This document shows, in pieces, positions 34,567 through 43,186 of a DNA stretch of 64,000 nt. Each line of letters starts with the position of its first letter. Position 1 is the stretch's first letter. The notes under the pieces were generated by a model that was not told the origin of the DNA, searched no databases, and worked only from the letters and a program-made list of their open reading frames with translations. Location: assembly GCA_945862245.1 (NCBI GenBank), contig CAMAXN010000003.1, positions 1 to 64,000 on the forward strand, in the 5' to 3' direction. The translations under genes were made by a program, and so were the position numbers. The DNA comes from Prosthecobacter debontii. GTDB taxonomy: Bacteria > Verrucomicrobiota > Verrucomicrobiia > Verrucomicrobiales > Akkermansiaceae.

Positions 34567-35637
34567 TTACTCGCCTGAGTCCGGATAGGAGCCGAGGATT
34601 TTCACCATGGAACAGTGCTTCGCAAGTTCGTCAAGGGCTTGGGCGACGTTCTCGGTTTCGGCGTGGCCGGAGAGATCGACGTGGAAGATGTATTCCCAGT
34701 CCTTGCGCTTGGATGGGCGGGATTCGATCTTCGACATGTTGATGTGGAGCTGGTCGAAGGCCCTGAGCGCGTTGACGAGCGAGCCGGGGCGGTCGTTGAT
34801 CGCGAATAGAATAGAGGTACGGTCGTTGCCGGTGGGCGGGCAAGTTTTCTCGCCGATCACGAGGAAGCGTGTAGTATTTGTCGCGCGATCTTGAATCGAT
34901 GTCTCGAGCAGATCAAGGCCGTGGAGTTCCGCAGCGAGCGCACCGCCGAGTGCGGCTGCGCCTTCGTGGGATTTTTCTTTGGCGAGCGCCGCTGCTTTGG
35001 TGGTGGAGGAGACCTCGACAAGATCCGCTTCAGGGAAATTTTTCAGGATCCAGCTCCGGCACTGGCCAAAGACCTGAGGATGGGAGTACAGGGTTTTGAT
35101 TTCTCCTCGCGGGATGGCGGACATCAAGCAGTTCTCAATACGCAGCAGGATCTGGGCACAAATGTGGAGCGAGGAATCGACGAAGAGATCAAGCGTATGC
35201 GAGACGGAACCTTCCGTGGAATTCTCGATAGGTACGACACCGTAATCTGCCTGCCTTCGCGTAACCTGATCGAAGACATCGGAGAAATTCGGTTGCGGCG
35301 AGTAGGTGACCGAGTGGCCGAATTTCTTGATTGCACCCTGGTGCGTCCATGTACCCTCGGGGCCGAGGTAAGCGATTTTCAAATCCTCTTCCAAGGCGAG
35401 CGCTGCGGACATGATTTCGCGGTAAATTGCTCGTATCGATTTTTCCGGTAGACGGCCTTGGTTCATGGAGATTAGCCGTTCGAGCAGGGCCTGTTCACGT
35501 TCGGGGGCGTAGATCTGTAGGCTATCGCGCTTCTTAATCACGCCGACCTCATGGACAAGATCCGCACGCTGGGATAGGAGATCGAGCAAGTCCTTATCAA
35601 TAAGGTCAATTTGTTGGCGGATTTCTTCGAGGCTCAT
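34567..35637 (-). CDS. pheA: Chorismate mutase / prephenate dehydratase (P-protein)
   Basis: Bifunctional enzyme of phenylalanine synthesis. Of 356 residues, about 1-85 are a chorismate mutase domain (LEEIRQQIDLIDKDLLDLLS, SIRAIYREIMSA). Residues about 88-270 are prephenate dehydratase (IAYLGPEGTWTHQGA, VVPIENSTEGSVSHTLDL, YSHPQVFGQCRSWI, and the catalytic TRF in NTTRFLVIG). Residues about 275-350 are an ACT regulatory domain (RPGSLVNALRAF, KIESRPSK) expected to give phenylalanine feedback. The start overlaps the scpB stop as ATGA, so translation is coupled. Confidence 0.96.
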   Translation of the reverse strand: MSLEEIRQQIDLIDKDLLDLLSQRADLVHEVGVIKKRDSLQIYAPEREQALLERLISMNQGRLPEKSIRAIYREIMSAALALEEDLKIAYLGPEGTWTHQGAIKKFGHSVTYSPQPNFSDVFDQVTRRQADYGVVPIENSTEGSVSHTLDLFVDSSLHICAQILLRIENCLMSAIPRGEIKTLYSHPQVFGQCRSWILKNFPEADLVEVSSTTKAAALAKEKSHEGAAALGGALAAELHGLDLLETSIQDRATNTTRFLVIGEKTCPPTGNDRTSILFAINDRPGSLVNALRAFDQLHINMSKIESRPSKRKDWEYIFHVDLSGHAETENVAQALDELAKHCSMVKILGSYPDSGE

Positions 35638-36365
35638 AATGGGTCGGGCGTGACGGACTCTTCACTTGCGGCGGCGGCGGGTGTGCCGATGACTGAGAGA
35701 GTGAGCTGCATCTCGGTTTGCTCAGCGGGCGCGGCTTCTTCCTTGGCTTCGGGAAGTTTCAAGCGGCGCAGCTCGGAGGCGTTGGGAAGGTCATCAATAC
35801 TATTGATGCCGAAGTGTTCGAAAAACATATCGGTGGTCAGGTAAAGCAGTGGGCGGCCAGGAAGGTCGGCGCGGCCGCCGATGCGGACGAGGTCGCGATC
35901 TAAAAGTTTCTGGATCATACTGTCACAGGAAACGCCACGCACTGCCTCAATGGCGGCCTTAGTGATCGGTTGGCGGTACGCGACGATGGCCAGTGTTTCC
36001 ATGGCGGGGCCGGATAGGCGTTCGGGTTTCCTGCCGGGGAAAAGATGGCGTACGAAATCGCCGTAATCGGCTCGCGTGTAAATTTTCCAGCCGTTTGGTC
36101 GCTCGAGGATGGTGAACGCGCGGTGGCTGTGTTCGTAGTGGTTGTTCAATTCGGCGATCGCCTCAGCGGCCAGTTCGGGGGTGGTTTGCGCGAGTGCTGA
36201 TAGCCAGTTGGGTAGCGGGGCGGGGGAGGAACCTTCCTCGGTCTCTCGGATGAGCACGTCCTCCGCTTCCGCAACACGGGCGCGCACGAGGCGGGCCATT
36301 TCCTCAGAAGAAAGCGGTTCTTGGGAGGCAATGAGTAGGGATTCGACTATCACGCTAAGTTGCAT
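35634..36365 (-). CDS. scpB: Segregation and condensation protein B
   Basis: Winged-helix subunit of the SMC-ScpAB condensin-like complex in chromosome segregation. The 243-residue product starts MQLSVIVESLLIASQEPLSS and shows GRKPERLSGPAMETLAIVAY, RQPITKAAIEAVRGV and GRADLPGRPLLYLTTDMFFE, followed by HFGINSIDDLP. A much longer open frame extends upstream through the antisense of the lysine/alanine repeat gene; that extension is a low-complexity shadow. The stop overlaps the pheA start by 4 nt. No scpA gene is in the window. Confidence 0.95.
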   Translation of the reverse strand: MQLSVIVESLLIASQEPLSSEEMARLVRARVAEAEDVLIRETEEGSSPAPLPNWLSALAQTTPELAAEAIAELNNHYEHSHRAFTILERPNGWKIYTRADYGDFVRHLFPGRKPERLSGPAMETLAIVAYRQPITKAAIEAVRGVSCDSMIQKLLDRDLVRIGGRADLPGRPLLYLTTDMFFEHFGINSIDDLPNASELRRLKLPEAKEEAAPAEQTEMQLTLSVIGTPAAAASEESVTPDPL

Positions 36366-36569
36366 ATCGGATCGGCATGTTAGGAGATGGTCGGGGGAAT
36401 TCAAGCTTCCCCGCACACATCTGTAGCGAAAGATATTTTCAATAATGTGAAATTTCCCCTTGAATCGGCTACCCTGAAGAGTTAATCCACCGCCTCCAAA
36501 TGCATGGGGAATAGCCGTTAAATTCCAATGTAACGACTCCAATTTACGATTTCCTAGAGAATATCCGAT

Positions 36570-37652
36570 ATGCCCACGAAAAAATCCCCGAAGATAGTCT
36601 TTGCAAAAGCAGTGCCTAAGAAAGCCGCTCCCTTGAAGAAAGCTGCTCCCTCGAAGAAAGCTGCACCTGCTAAGAAAGCCGCTCCTGCTAAGAAAGCTGC
36701 ACCTGCTAAGAAAGCTGCACCCGCAAAGAAAGCTGCACCTGCTAAGAAAGCTGCACCCGCAAAGAAAGCCGCTCCCGCTAAGAAAGCTGCTCCCGCAAAG
36801 AAAGCCGCTCCCGCAAAGAAAGCTGCTCCCGCTAAGAAAGCTGCTCCCGCTAAGAAAGCCGCACCTGCTAAGAAAGCTGCTCCCGCAAAGAAAGCCGCAC
36901 CTGCAAAGAAAGCTGCTCCCGCAAAGAAAGCTGCTCCCGCAAAGAAAGCTGCTCCCGCAAAGAAAGCTGCTCCCGCAAAGAAAGCCGAAACTCCTAAAAA
37001 AGTGGTGCCCCATGTCTCCCCGGCTGTGAAGCCCGCCCCCAAGAAACCCGATAAAATGAAATCGGGTGTCAGGAAATCCTCTTTGGTCGGCGTGTCGCCT
37101 CCGCCGCCGGTGAGGAAACCTCCTTTTGTGCCGCCCAAGGCCGTAGTAGTGCACAAGCCCTCCTCGAACTTAGGTGGTAGCCACAGTCCCGCCTTCATAG
37201 AGAAGCAACGCCAGCGCTTGCTTGATCTGCGTGATTCACTCATGGATTCCATGTCTGGCATGACTCGCGACACGATCCGCAACGCTCCGGAAGGCAGCGA
37301 AGCATCCGGCAGCGGCCAGCACCAAGGCGACGCCGGTAGCGATGCCTATGACAGAGATTTCGCCCTTTCTGTTCTCGCTAAGGAGCAGGACGCCCTTTAC
37401 GAAATCGAACAAGCTCTGCGCCGTATTAAGGGAGGCACCTACGGAAACTGCGAAATATCCGAAAGAAAAATCCCCACTGCGCGCCTTGAAGCTATTCCAT
37501 TCGCCCGCCTTACCGTCGAATGCCAGGCTCAATGGGAGAAGGAATACGGCAACCGCAGGTTCCGTCTATCTGATGAAGTCGGCTTCAGCGGAGGTATTCA
37601 GCAGGAAGATGAGGATTCCGTCACGGTTTCGCTTGACGAGGATGACGAATGA
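36570..37652 (+). CDS. DksA/TraR-like zinc-finger protein with a histone H1-like repeat tail
   Basis: A 360-residue two-part protein. Residues about 1-145 are a highly basic tandem repeat of KKAAPA hexapeptides (about 21 copies), like histone H1 C-tails and bacterial H1-like proteins, followed by a Pro-rich linker to about 205. Residues about 210-345 are a DksA/TraR-type domain: coiled coil (FIEKQRQRLLDLRDSLMDSM, LAKEQDALYEIEQALRRI) and finger GNCEISERKIPTARLEAIPF...VECQ. Only two Cys remain, where classical DksA has four. DksA-type proteins bind RNA polymerase; the tail probably binds DNA. ATG 36570 opens MPTKKSPKIVF. It is followed by rpmG and rpsR. Confidence 0.86.
   Translation: MPTKKSPKIVFAKAVPKKAAPLKKAAPSKKAAPAKKAAPAKKAAPAKKAAPAKKAAPAKKAAPAKKAAPAKKAAPAKKAAPAKKAAPAKKAAPAKKAAPAKKAAPAKKAAPAKKAAPAKKAAPAKKAAPAKKAAPAKKAETPKKVVPHVSPAVKPAPKKPDKMKSGVRKSSLVGVSPPPPVRKPPFVPPKAVVVHKPSSNLGGSHSPAFIEKQRQRLLDLRDSLMDSMSGMTRDTIRNAPEGSEASGSGQHQGDAGSDAYDRDFALSVLAKEQDALYEIEQALRRIKGGTYGNCEISERKIPTARLEAIPFARLTVECQAQWEKEYGNRRFRLSDEVGFSGGIQQEDEDSVTVSLDEDDE
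36607..36987 (+). repeat. In-gene tandem repeat, 18-bp unit
   Basis: About 21 tandem 18-bp units of the type GCTCCCGCAAAGAAAGCC encode KKAAPA. Units vary mostly at synonymous sites (GCT/GCA/GCC, CCC/CCT). The array is open in both antisense frames too, which creates long spurious ORFs on the minus strand. Confidence 0.92.
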
Positions 37653-37679
37653 ACCATAGTCCGCCTCCCGCAAATCACC

Positions 37680-37853
37680 ATGCCACGCGAAATCATTATA
37701 CTTGAATGCACCGAAGCGAAAGCTGAGGGCAAACCAACTTCCCGTTACGTCACCACGCGCAACAAAAAAAGTCTACGCACTCCGGGGCGGCTAGAGAAAG
37801 TGAAGTTTAACCACTTCCTTAAACGCCGCACCCTACACCGCGAACTCCGCTAA
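37680..37853 (+). CDS. rpmG: 50S ribosomal protein L33 (Cys-poor form)
   Basis: A 57-residue [23 protein letters not shown] then [20 protein letters not shown] and [11 protein letters not shown], the L33 pattern. Only one Cys is present, so this is the zinc-independent (C-minus) form without the two CxxC pairs. It starts 27 bp after the DksA-like gene and ends 4 bp before rpsR. Confidence 0.92.
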   Translation: MPREIIILECTEAKAEGKPTSRYVTTRNKKSLRTPGRLEKVKFNHFLKRRTLHRELR

Positions 37854-37857
37854 TCTT

Positions 37858-38100
37858 ATGTCCGAGCCAAAGACCATCCAACGCCGCATCAATTTCCGCA
37901 AGGCGAACCGCCAGATGACCCGCCGTAGGCAGGACATCCCTGTCGAACAATTGAAACCGACAAATCCCGAGATTCTAGCGAAATTCACTTCAGAGACAGG
38001 CAAGATACTTCCACGCCGCGTAACAGGTGTTTCTGCCAAGCTGCATCGCCAGATTAACAACGCGATCAAGCAGTCCCGCGCCATCAACCTGATGTCCTGA
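37858..38100 (+). CDS. rpsR: 30S ribosomal protein S18
   Basis: An 80-residue basic protein with the S18 signature NFRKANRQMTRRRQDIPVEQ, GKILPRRVTGVSAKLHRQIN and NAIKQSRAINLM. No cysteines are present, so it is a zinc-free form. It follows rpmG after 4 bp and is followed by a strong intrinsic terminator, so dksA-like/rpmG/rpsR form one transcription unit. Confidence 0.96.
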   Translation: MSEPKTIQRRINFRKANRQMTRRRQDIPVEQLKPTNPEILAKFTSETGKILPRRVTGVSAKLHRQINNAIKQSRAINLMS

Positions 38101-38143
38101 GCATCCAAGGATTCAGCGAATTAGCATGAGATTTTGATTTCAA

Positions 38144-38172
38144 GCTCGCCCGCATCACCGGGCGGGCTTTTT
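38144..38172 (+). terminator. Rho-independent terminator after rpsR
   Basis: Stem GCTCGCCCG (38144-38152), loop CATCAC, stem CGGGCGGGC (38159-38167; one G-T wobble), then five T (38168-38172). It lies 44 bp after the rpsR stop and closes the dksA-like/rpmG/rpsR unit. Confidence 0.88.
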
Positions 38173-38394
38173 CGAGTTCCATGACCGGAGGAAAAATGAT
38201 GTCGATGAGCTTGGGGAAACGAATTCAAACTACAATCGAGCAAAGCAAGATGGACAGACACAAAAGCTCGCCACTTTCTAGTAAAATAGACATGGATAAA
38301 AGCGGGTCTGATCTGACTGTGCATAAAACAGCTCAAAGATTTATTAAAATTCACGTCCGTCTGCGTCCAACTGCAGTTAATTTTACTTATTGAA

Positions 38395-39171
38395 ATGAAG
38401 GGATTGCCAGATACGCAGAGCGAATCGGATCATCGCGAGATCCTTATCGACCGGGTCGGTGTGCGCGAACTGCGCTATCCTGCCACATATCTCGGCTTGG
38501 AGGGCGAGGTTTTGCACACAGTGGCGAAGTTCGAAATGACCGTGGAACTACATGCTCATCTGAAAGGGACGCATATGAGCCGCTTCGTGGAGGCGCTGCA
38601 TGATTTTTCCGAACCGCTGGGTGGAGCTTCGGTGATGCGTTTGACAAAGGATCTTGCTGCGAAGCTTGAGTCGGAGCGCGCGTATATTGGCTGCGAATTT
38701 ACACTTTTCCTTGATAAAGTCGCGCCCGTTTCCGAGATGCGCAGTAAGCTCGATTACGAAATCGGTATGGAGTGCCGCCACTCGGCTGGGGAGGGCGATG
38801 CCATTTTTCTCAGCCTCCAAGTTCCCGTAGCAACGCTTTGCCCATGTTCGAAGGCGATCAGTGAGAGGGGCGCGCACAACCAGCGCGGCATGGTCACAAT
38901 CTCCGTCGAGGCCGATGAGAGCCTGACTTTTACAGAGATGATCGACCTCGCCGAGTCCTCCGCAAGCTGTGAGCTTTACGCTGGATTAAAAAGGGTAGAC
39001 GAAAAAGCGGTCACTGAGCGCGCCTACGACCAACCGGTTTTCGTGGAGGACTTGGCGCGCAATGTCGCCGCAGGCCTGAAGGTGCATAACGCAGTCAAGT
39101 GGTTTCGTGTAGAGGTGGAGAATTTCGAGTCCATCCACAACCACAACGCCTACGCGATGATCGAGGCTTGA
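38395..39171 (+). CDS. folE2: GTP cyclohydrolase FolE2 (type IB)
   Basis: Converts GTP to dihydroneopterin triphosphate, the first step of folate (and queuosine) synthesis; the type IB enzyme is not strictly zinc-dependent. The 258 residues show VGVRELRYP, FEMTVELHAHLKGTHMSRFV, SEMRSKLDYEI and the active-site Cys in ATLCPCSKAISERGAHNQRG, followed by the Glu-containing SSASCELYAGLKRVDEK. Ending IHNHNAYAMIEA is typical. Start is ATG 38395. The 220 bp after the rpsR terminator contain no gene, only a degenerate repeat-like sequence. Confidence 0.95.
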   Translation: MKGLPDTQSESDHREILIDRVGVRELRYPATYLGLEGEVLHTVAKFEMTVELHAHLKGTHMSRFVEALHDFSEPLGGASVMRLTKDLAAKLESERAYIGCEFTLFLDKVAPVSEMRSKLDYEIGMECRHSAGEGDAIFLSLQVPVATLCPCSKAISERGAHNQRGMVTISVEADESLTFTEMIDLAESSASCELYAGLKRVDEKAVTERAYDQPVFVEDLARNVAAGLKVHNAVKWFRVEVENFESIHNHNAYAMIEA

Positions 39172-39435
39172 AAGTGACTAGGAATTTCTCAATGAATCCC
39201 TACCCACCAGCGATGACTGTAAGGAATAACTAGCGGTGCTCGATATCCTGGAGGGCGATTCGATCGTGTTCCGCCCGCACAACCTAATTGCGTTCTTATA
39301 TTCTACGGGTAGGTCACCGCGTATTCGTTCGCGCTGGGCGTTAGGTATCCTGATTTCTGTTTTGAGTATATTTGACAGATAGGTAGATTTTGCTAAGTTA
39401 CCTAATGCACCACTCGATGCGCTATTAAAAACCCG

Positions 39436-40302
39436 ATGAAGCCGATTTTTTTCATTTTCGCAGCGGTGCTTATGGAGGTATCTGCCGCTCCTGACGGGAA
39501 GCAGCTTTTCACGATGAACTGTTCTGCCTGCCACTTACTCGACCAGATGGTCGTCGGGCCTTCGCTAGTCGAAATTCGCGGTCTGTATGAAGGAAAGCCG
39601 GATGATTTCTTAAAATGGTCCATTGCTCCTCAGAAAAAGCGGCCGGGCGCGATTGATATGCCCTCGATGGTTCATGTCGGTGAGGAAGGTCTGCGTGTAA
39701 TTTACGAGCACATAATGGAGGTTTCAAAAGGTGCGGTTGAGAAAAAGCAGGAAAAAGGCGATCCCTATGCGGCGTCTCCAACCCAAGCGGTTCGTCCGCA
39801 GGTGATGCGCATTTTTATGCCCGACGCCAGCCCGGCCTCCATCGCGGTCGCGCTCGATGACCTGAATGGCCTGTGCTGGGACGCAGGGAGCAGTCGCTTG
39901 CGCTACGCTTGGACGGGCGGATTTATAGCCGGGTTTTCTTACTGGCAAGGCAACGGCAACGGGCTTGCGGAGATACTAGGGCCGGTCAGATACACTGAGC
40001 AAGCATCGCCCTTCGGAGCGGATACAGCGATGAAATTTCTTGGCTACAAGCTTAAGGGCGGGCTGCCGGTTTTCCGATACACAGCAGGGGCGCGGATGGT
40101 GACGGAGTCCTATTCGCCGGTCGCGGAGGGCATGGGTTTCGTGAGGTCATTCAGCGTGGCCACGCCCGATGCGGTTGTTCTTGATTTCCCAGCGCAAAGT
40201 GGAGTTGCCGTCACCGCCGACAAGGGAAAGCTCGAGGGCGGCAAGCTCACTCTCACGCCCGCCGAAGCCGCCGCATTCACACTTACTTACATACTGAAAT
40301 GA
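39436..40302 (+). CDS. Exported c-type cytochrome with C-terminal domain
   Basis: A 288-residue protein with signal peptide MKPIFFIFAAVLMEVSAA. A class I cytochrome c domain follows: heme motif C29-S-A-C32-H33 (FTMNCSACHLLDQMVVGPSL) and probable distal Met in AIDMPSMVHVGEEGLRV. From about residue 125 a beta-rich domain (RIFMPDASPASIAVALDDLN, GGFIAGFSYWQGNG) resembles the middle domain of the large protein at 50713-53850. The propeller gene begins 1 bp after the stop, so the two act together, probably as electron acceptor and dehydrogenase-like partner in the periplasm (inference). The 264 bp upstream show no gene. Confidence 0.85.
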   Translation: MKPIFFIFAAVLMEVSAAPDGKQLFTMNCSACHLLDQMVVGPSLVEIRGLYEGKPDDFLKWSIAPQKKRPGAIDMPSMVHVGEEGLRVIYEHIMEVSKGAVEKKQEKGDPYAASPTQAVRPQVMRIFMPDASPASIAVALDDLNGLCWDAGSSRLRYAWTGGFIAGFSYWQGNGNGLAEILGPVRYTEQASPFGADTAMKFLGYKLKGGLPVFRYTAGARMVTESYSPVAEGMGFVRSFSVATPDAVVLDFPAQSGVAVTADKGKLEGGKLTLTPAEAAAFTLTYILK

Positions 40303-40303
40303 A

Positions 40304-41806
40304 ATGAAGACCGTAACTTTTCTCGCATGCGTCACGTTCGGATCCACTGCCTTCGGATGGACGGATCATTTTACCTTTGAAAACGTTACTACTCCAGCAG
40401 GCATCGATCCACAGGTCGGTGCGATGGATCGCATGCCGGACGGACGCCTCGCTGTAGCCTTCCACCGTGGCGAGGTGATGTTTTACAATCCCGCCGATAA
40501 TTCCTGGAAACTCTTTGCCTCCGGTCTGCAGGAACCGCTCGGCATGTTGGCGGAGCAGGACGGTAGCATACTGGTGATGCAGCGCGCTGAACTCACACGA
40601 CTCAAGGATACCGATGGCGACGGTAGCGCAGACGAATATGAGACCGTATTCGACGATTTCGGGATGTCAGGGAACTACCACGAGTTTAACTACGGTCCGG
40701 CGCGGGATGCAGAGGGGAATCTTTACATTGTGCTCGGCATTGCCTCGAACGGGGCGTCGATGGCGAGGGAGATCCGCGGCGAGTTTTCCGAGATCGGGCA
40801 GGTCGATTTCAAGGGCATGACCACGCGCGAGACCTGGGGCAAGAACAGCAATGCTGCCGGCCGTATGTATGCACGTGTGAAATGGCGCGGCTGGGTGTTA
40901 AAACTTTCGCCCGATGGGAAAACCATGGAGCCCTATGCCAGCGGCTTCCGCTCGCCTAACGGCATCGGATTTGACGCCAAAGGCCGTCTTCTCATCACCG
41001 ACAATCAAGGCGACTGGCGTCCGACCAGTCCACTCTACGATGTGAGGAAAGATGGGTTCTACGGGCATCCCGCATCGCTCGTATGGAAAAAAGGTTGGAA
41101 CGGCGGTGATCCGCGTCTCATGGATGTGGCGAAGCTTGATGCGATGCAGACGCCCGCTGCTGGTTTTTTTCCGCAGGGCGAGCTGGCTAACTCACCGACG
41201 TGGCCGGTGGTGATCCCTAAGGGCATGTTTACTGAAGGCATGGCCGGACAGACAGTGATCGGCGAGATGAACCAACCCAACCTTGTCCGTGTACTTGATG
41301 ATGAGGTTGACGGTGTTTTTCAAACGGCGCTGGTTCCGATGTTTGACGGCTCACCGCTTGGTATAGGCAATAACCGCATTATCTTCGGAAGCGACGGCGA
41401 TATGTATGTTGGTAAAACCGCTCTTTCATGGGCCGGCTCTAAGGGTATCACGCGCATAAAATGGAACGGGAAACCCTTCCTTTCGTTGGATAAAATCAAG
41501 GCGCTGCCGGAAGGGTTTGTGCTGCGATTTAGCCAGCCGCTCGACGCCACTACACTCAAGACCCTTTCAGTGAAAAAGCATACCTACGATTACCACCAAG
41601 CTTACGGCGCGCCGAAAAAGGATGAGAAGCCCCTGGCCATAGCAGGCGCAAAGCTATCCAAAGACAGCATGACAGTGACTCTTGATGTTGGTGCGCTTGA
41701 GGAAAAATACCTGCACCTGATCGATATGACAGGGCTACTCTCAAAAGAAGGCGACAAAATACTTGGAGCTAAGGCTTGGTATAATGTCGTGAAAGCGCCG
41801 AATTGA
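40304..41806 (+). CDS. Secreted beta-propeller protein (sugar-dehydrogenase/PVC heme-protein partner type)
   Basis: A 500-residue exported protein with signal MKTVTFLACVTFGSTAFG. A six-bladed NHL/PQQ-dehydrogenase-like propeller follows (GAMDRMPDGRLAVAFHRGEV, LTRLKDTDGDGSADEYETVF with a Ca-binding-like DxDxDG, GFRSPNGIGFDAKGRLLITD, DGFYGHPASLVW). The C-terminal ~100 residues form an Ig-like domain (FVLRFSQPLDATTLKTLSVK). It is coupled to the upstream cytochrome gene. Together the pair parallels the single fused protein at 50713-53850. The substrate is unknown; oxidation of a sugar or polyol is a reasonable guess only. Confidence 0.82.
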   Translation: MKTVTFLACVTFGSTAFGWTDHFTFENVTTPAGIDPQVGAMDRMPDGRLAVAFHRGEVMFYNPADNSWKLFASGLQEPLGMLAEQDGSILVMQRAELTRLKDTDGDGSADEYETVFDDFGMSGNYHEFNYGPARDAEGNLYIVLGIASNGASMAREIRGEFSEIGQVDFKGMTTRETWGKNSNAAGRMYARVKWRGWVLKLSPDGKTMEPYASGFRSPNGIGFDAKGRLLITDNQGDWRPTSPLYDVRKDGFYGHPASLVWKKGWNGGDPRLMDVAKLDAMQTPAAGFFPQGELANSPTWPVVIPKGMFTEGMAGQTVIGEMNQPNLVRVLDDEVDGVFQTALVPMFDGSPLGIGNNRIIFGSDGDMYVGKTALSWAGSKGITRIKWNGKPFLSLDKIKALPEGFVLRFSQPLDATTLKTLSVKKHTYDYHQAYGAPKKDEKPLAIAGAKLSKDSMTVTLDVGALEEKYLHLIDMTGLLSKEGDKILGAKAWYNVVKAPN

Positions 41807-41835
41807 GCGGGCGGATAGCAGGAAGGCGAAGTCGA

Positions 41836-41869
41836 GCCGCTCGGGGAGCTTTGCGAAGCTAGGCGGCTG
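41836..41869. terminator. Inverted repeat between convergent genes, possible bidirectional terminator
   Basis: Outer arms AGCCGC (41836-41841) and GCGGCT (41864-41869), inner arms AGCTT (41848-41852) and AAGCT (41857-41861) around TGCG. It lies between the convergent stops at 41806 and 41891. There is no clear T-run, so the terminator role is tentative. Confidence 0.35.
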
Positions 41870-41890
41870 ATTTGCTCTCACCCTAAAAAT

Positions 41891-43180
41891 TTACAGCTCA
41901 CCCTCGATCAGATCCTCTAGGGTCTGGCGCTTGCGGACTAGGGTCGCGTCTTCTCCTTCTACCAAGATTTCGGCGGGGAGGGGGCGTGAGTTGTAGTTCG
42001 AGGCCATCACGAAGCCATAAGCTCCAGCCGACATCAGTGCTAAAGCATCGCCGGGCTGGAAATCAGGGAGCGGTCGATCCTGGCAGAAGAAGTCGCCGCT
42101 TTCACAGATCGGGCCGACCACATCGACCTTGATGAGTTCGGAGGAGGTCGGCTCGGTGAGCGGGATGATCTCGTGGTGTCCTTCGTAAAGAGCGGGGCGG
42201 ATCAGGTCGTTCATACCTGCATCGACGATCTTGAAGGTCTTTGCCGAACCTTTTTTCTCGTAGAGGCAGCGGGTGACGAGGACGCCGGCATTGCCAACGA
42301 TGTAGCGACCGGGTTCTAGAAGAATTTTGAGTCCGAGATCCTTAATACGTGGGACGAGTTCCTGGCCGTATTTTTCGATGGTGAGGGGACGTTCGGATTC
42401 TTCCTTGGATGACCACCAGTCGGGAGTGCCGGAGTTCAGGGAATCCTGATAGACGATACCGATGCCGCCTCCGATGGACCAAAACTCGATGCCGTGCTTC
42501 TCCCTGAGGGCGGTCACCATCGGAATTACTTTTTCTACGGCCTCAATGAAGGGGTCGATGGAGGTGAGCTGCGAGCCAATGTGCATCTGCAGGCCGCGGA
42601 GGCGGATGTGGGGGAGTTCCGCAGCAGCGCGGGCGTAGAGGTTCGGTATAGCGGTGAAATCGACGCCAAACTTGTTCTCGCTCTTGCCGGTGGAGATGTA
42701 TTTGTGTGTCTTCGCGTCCACGTTGGGGTTCACGCGAACGGCGGCGGGAGCGATTTTCCCGAGTTCCCCGGCGACCTCATTCAGGTAGCGGAGTTCCTCC
42801 TCGCTTTCGACATTGAAGGAGTAGATGCCTTGTTCGAGAGCGTAGATGATTTCCTCACGGGTTTTACCGACACCGGCGAAGGTGCAGTGGGCGGGATCTC
42901 CGCCGGCTTTGATGACCCTGAAAAGCTCGCCGCCCGAGACTATGTCGAAGCCCGCGCCCTTGGTGGCGAGCAAGCGTAGAACGGAGAGGTTGGAGTTCGC
43001 TTTGACCGCGTATGCGATTTCATGATCGACGCCTGCCAGTGCCTTGTTCAGGCGGTTGTAATGGTCGATTATCGTCCCCGCCGAATATACATAGAGGGGA
43101 GTGCCGTGTTCCTCGGCGAGTGAATTCAGGCAAACGTCTTCGCAGAATAGCTCTCCATTCTTATAGGAAAAGCCGTGCAT
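41891..43180 (-). CDS. lysA: Diaminopimelate decarboxylase
   Basis: PLP enzyme making lysine from meso-diaminopimelate. The 429-residue fold-type III protein starts MHGFSYKNGELFCEDVCL. It has the PLP-lysine segment EIAYAVKANSNLSVLRLLA, the HIGSQL motif (LQMHIGSQLTSIDPF), the glycine-rich phosphate site SIGGGIGIVYQ, EPGRYIVGNAGVLVTRC and the catalytic Cys region GPICESGDFF. The C-terminal GAYGFVMASNYNSRPLPAE is typical. It begins 6 bp after rpmB on the same strand. Confidence 0.96.
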   Translation of the reverse strand: MHGFSYKNGELFCEDVCLNSLAEEHGTPLYVYSAGTIIDHYNRLNKALAGVDHEIAYAVKANSNLSVLRLLATKGAGFDIVSGGELFRVIKAGGDPAHCTFAGVGKTREEIIYALEQGIYSFNVESEEELRYLNEVAGELGKIAPAAVRVNPNVDAKTHKYISTGKSENKFGVDFTAIPNLYARAAAELPHIRLRGLQMHIGSQLTSIDPFIEAVEKVIPMVTALREKHGIEFWSIGGGIGIVYQDSLNSGTPDWWSSKEESERPLTIEKYGQELVPRIKDLGLKILLEPGRYIVGNAGVLVTRCLYEKKGSAKTFKIVDAGMNDLIRPALYEGHHEIIPLTEPTSSELIKVDVVGPICESGDFFCQDRPLPDFQPGDALALMSAGAYGFVMASNYNSRPLPAEILVEGEDATLVRKRQTLEDLIEGEL

Positions 43181-43186
43181 AACCGC

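Noticed and set aside
36607..36987. CRISPR-like regular repeat
   Set aside because: 18-bp tandem units without spacers, in frame in a coding sequence; it is a protein repeat.
36554..37282. 242-codon minus-strand ORF of FLAGAAF-type repeats, and the 506-codon ORF 35634-37154
   Set aside because: Antisense reading of the 18-bp KKAAPA array keeps the frames open. Only the scpB part (up to 36365) of the longer ORF is real.
38181..38393. 70-codon plus-strand ORF before folE2
   Set aside because: Low-quality sequence over a degenerate repeat just after a terminator; no signal or domain and no clear ribosome binding site.
39172..39435. Gap between folE2 and the cytochrome gene
   Set aside because: Checked on both strands for small genes, hairpins and promoter boxes; nothing convincing.
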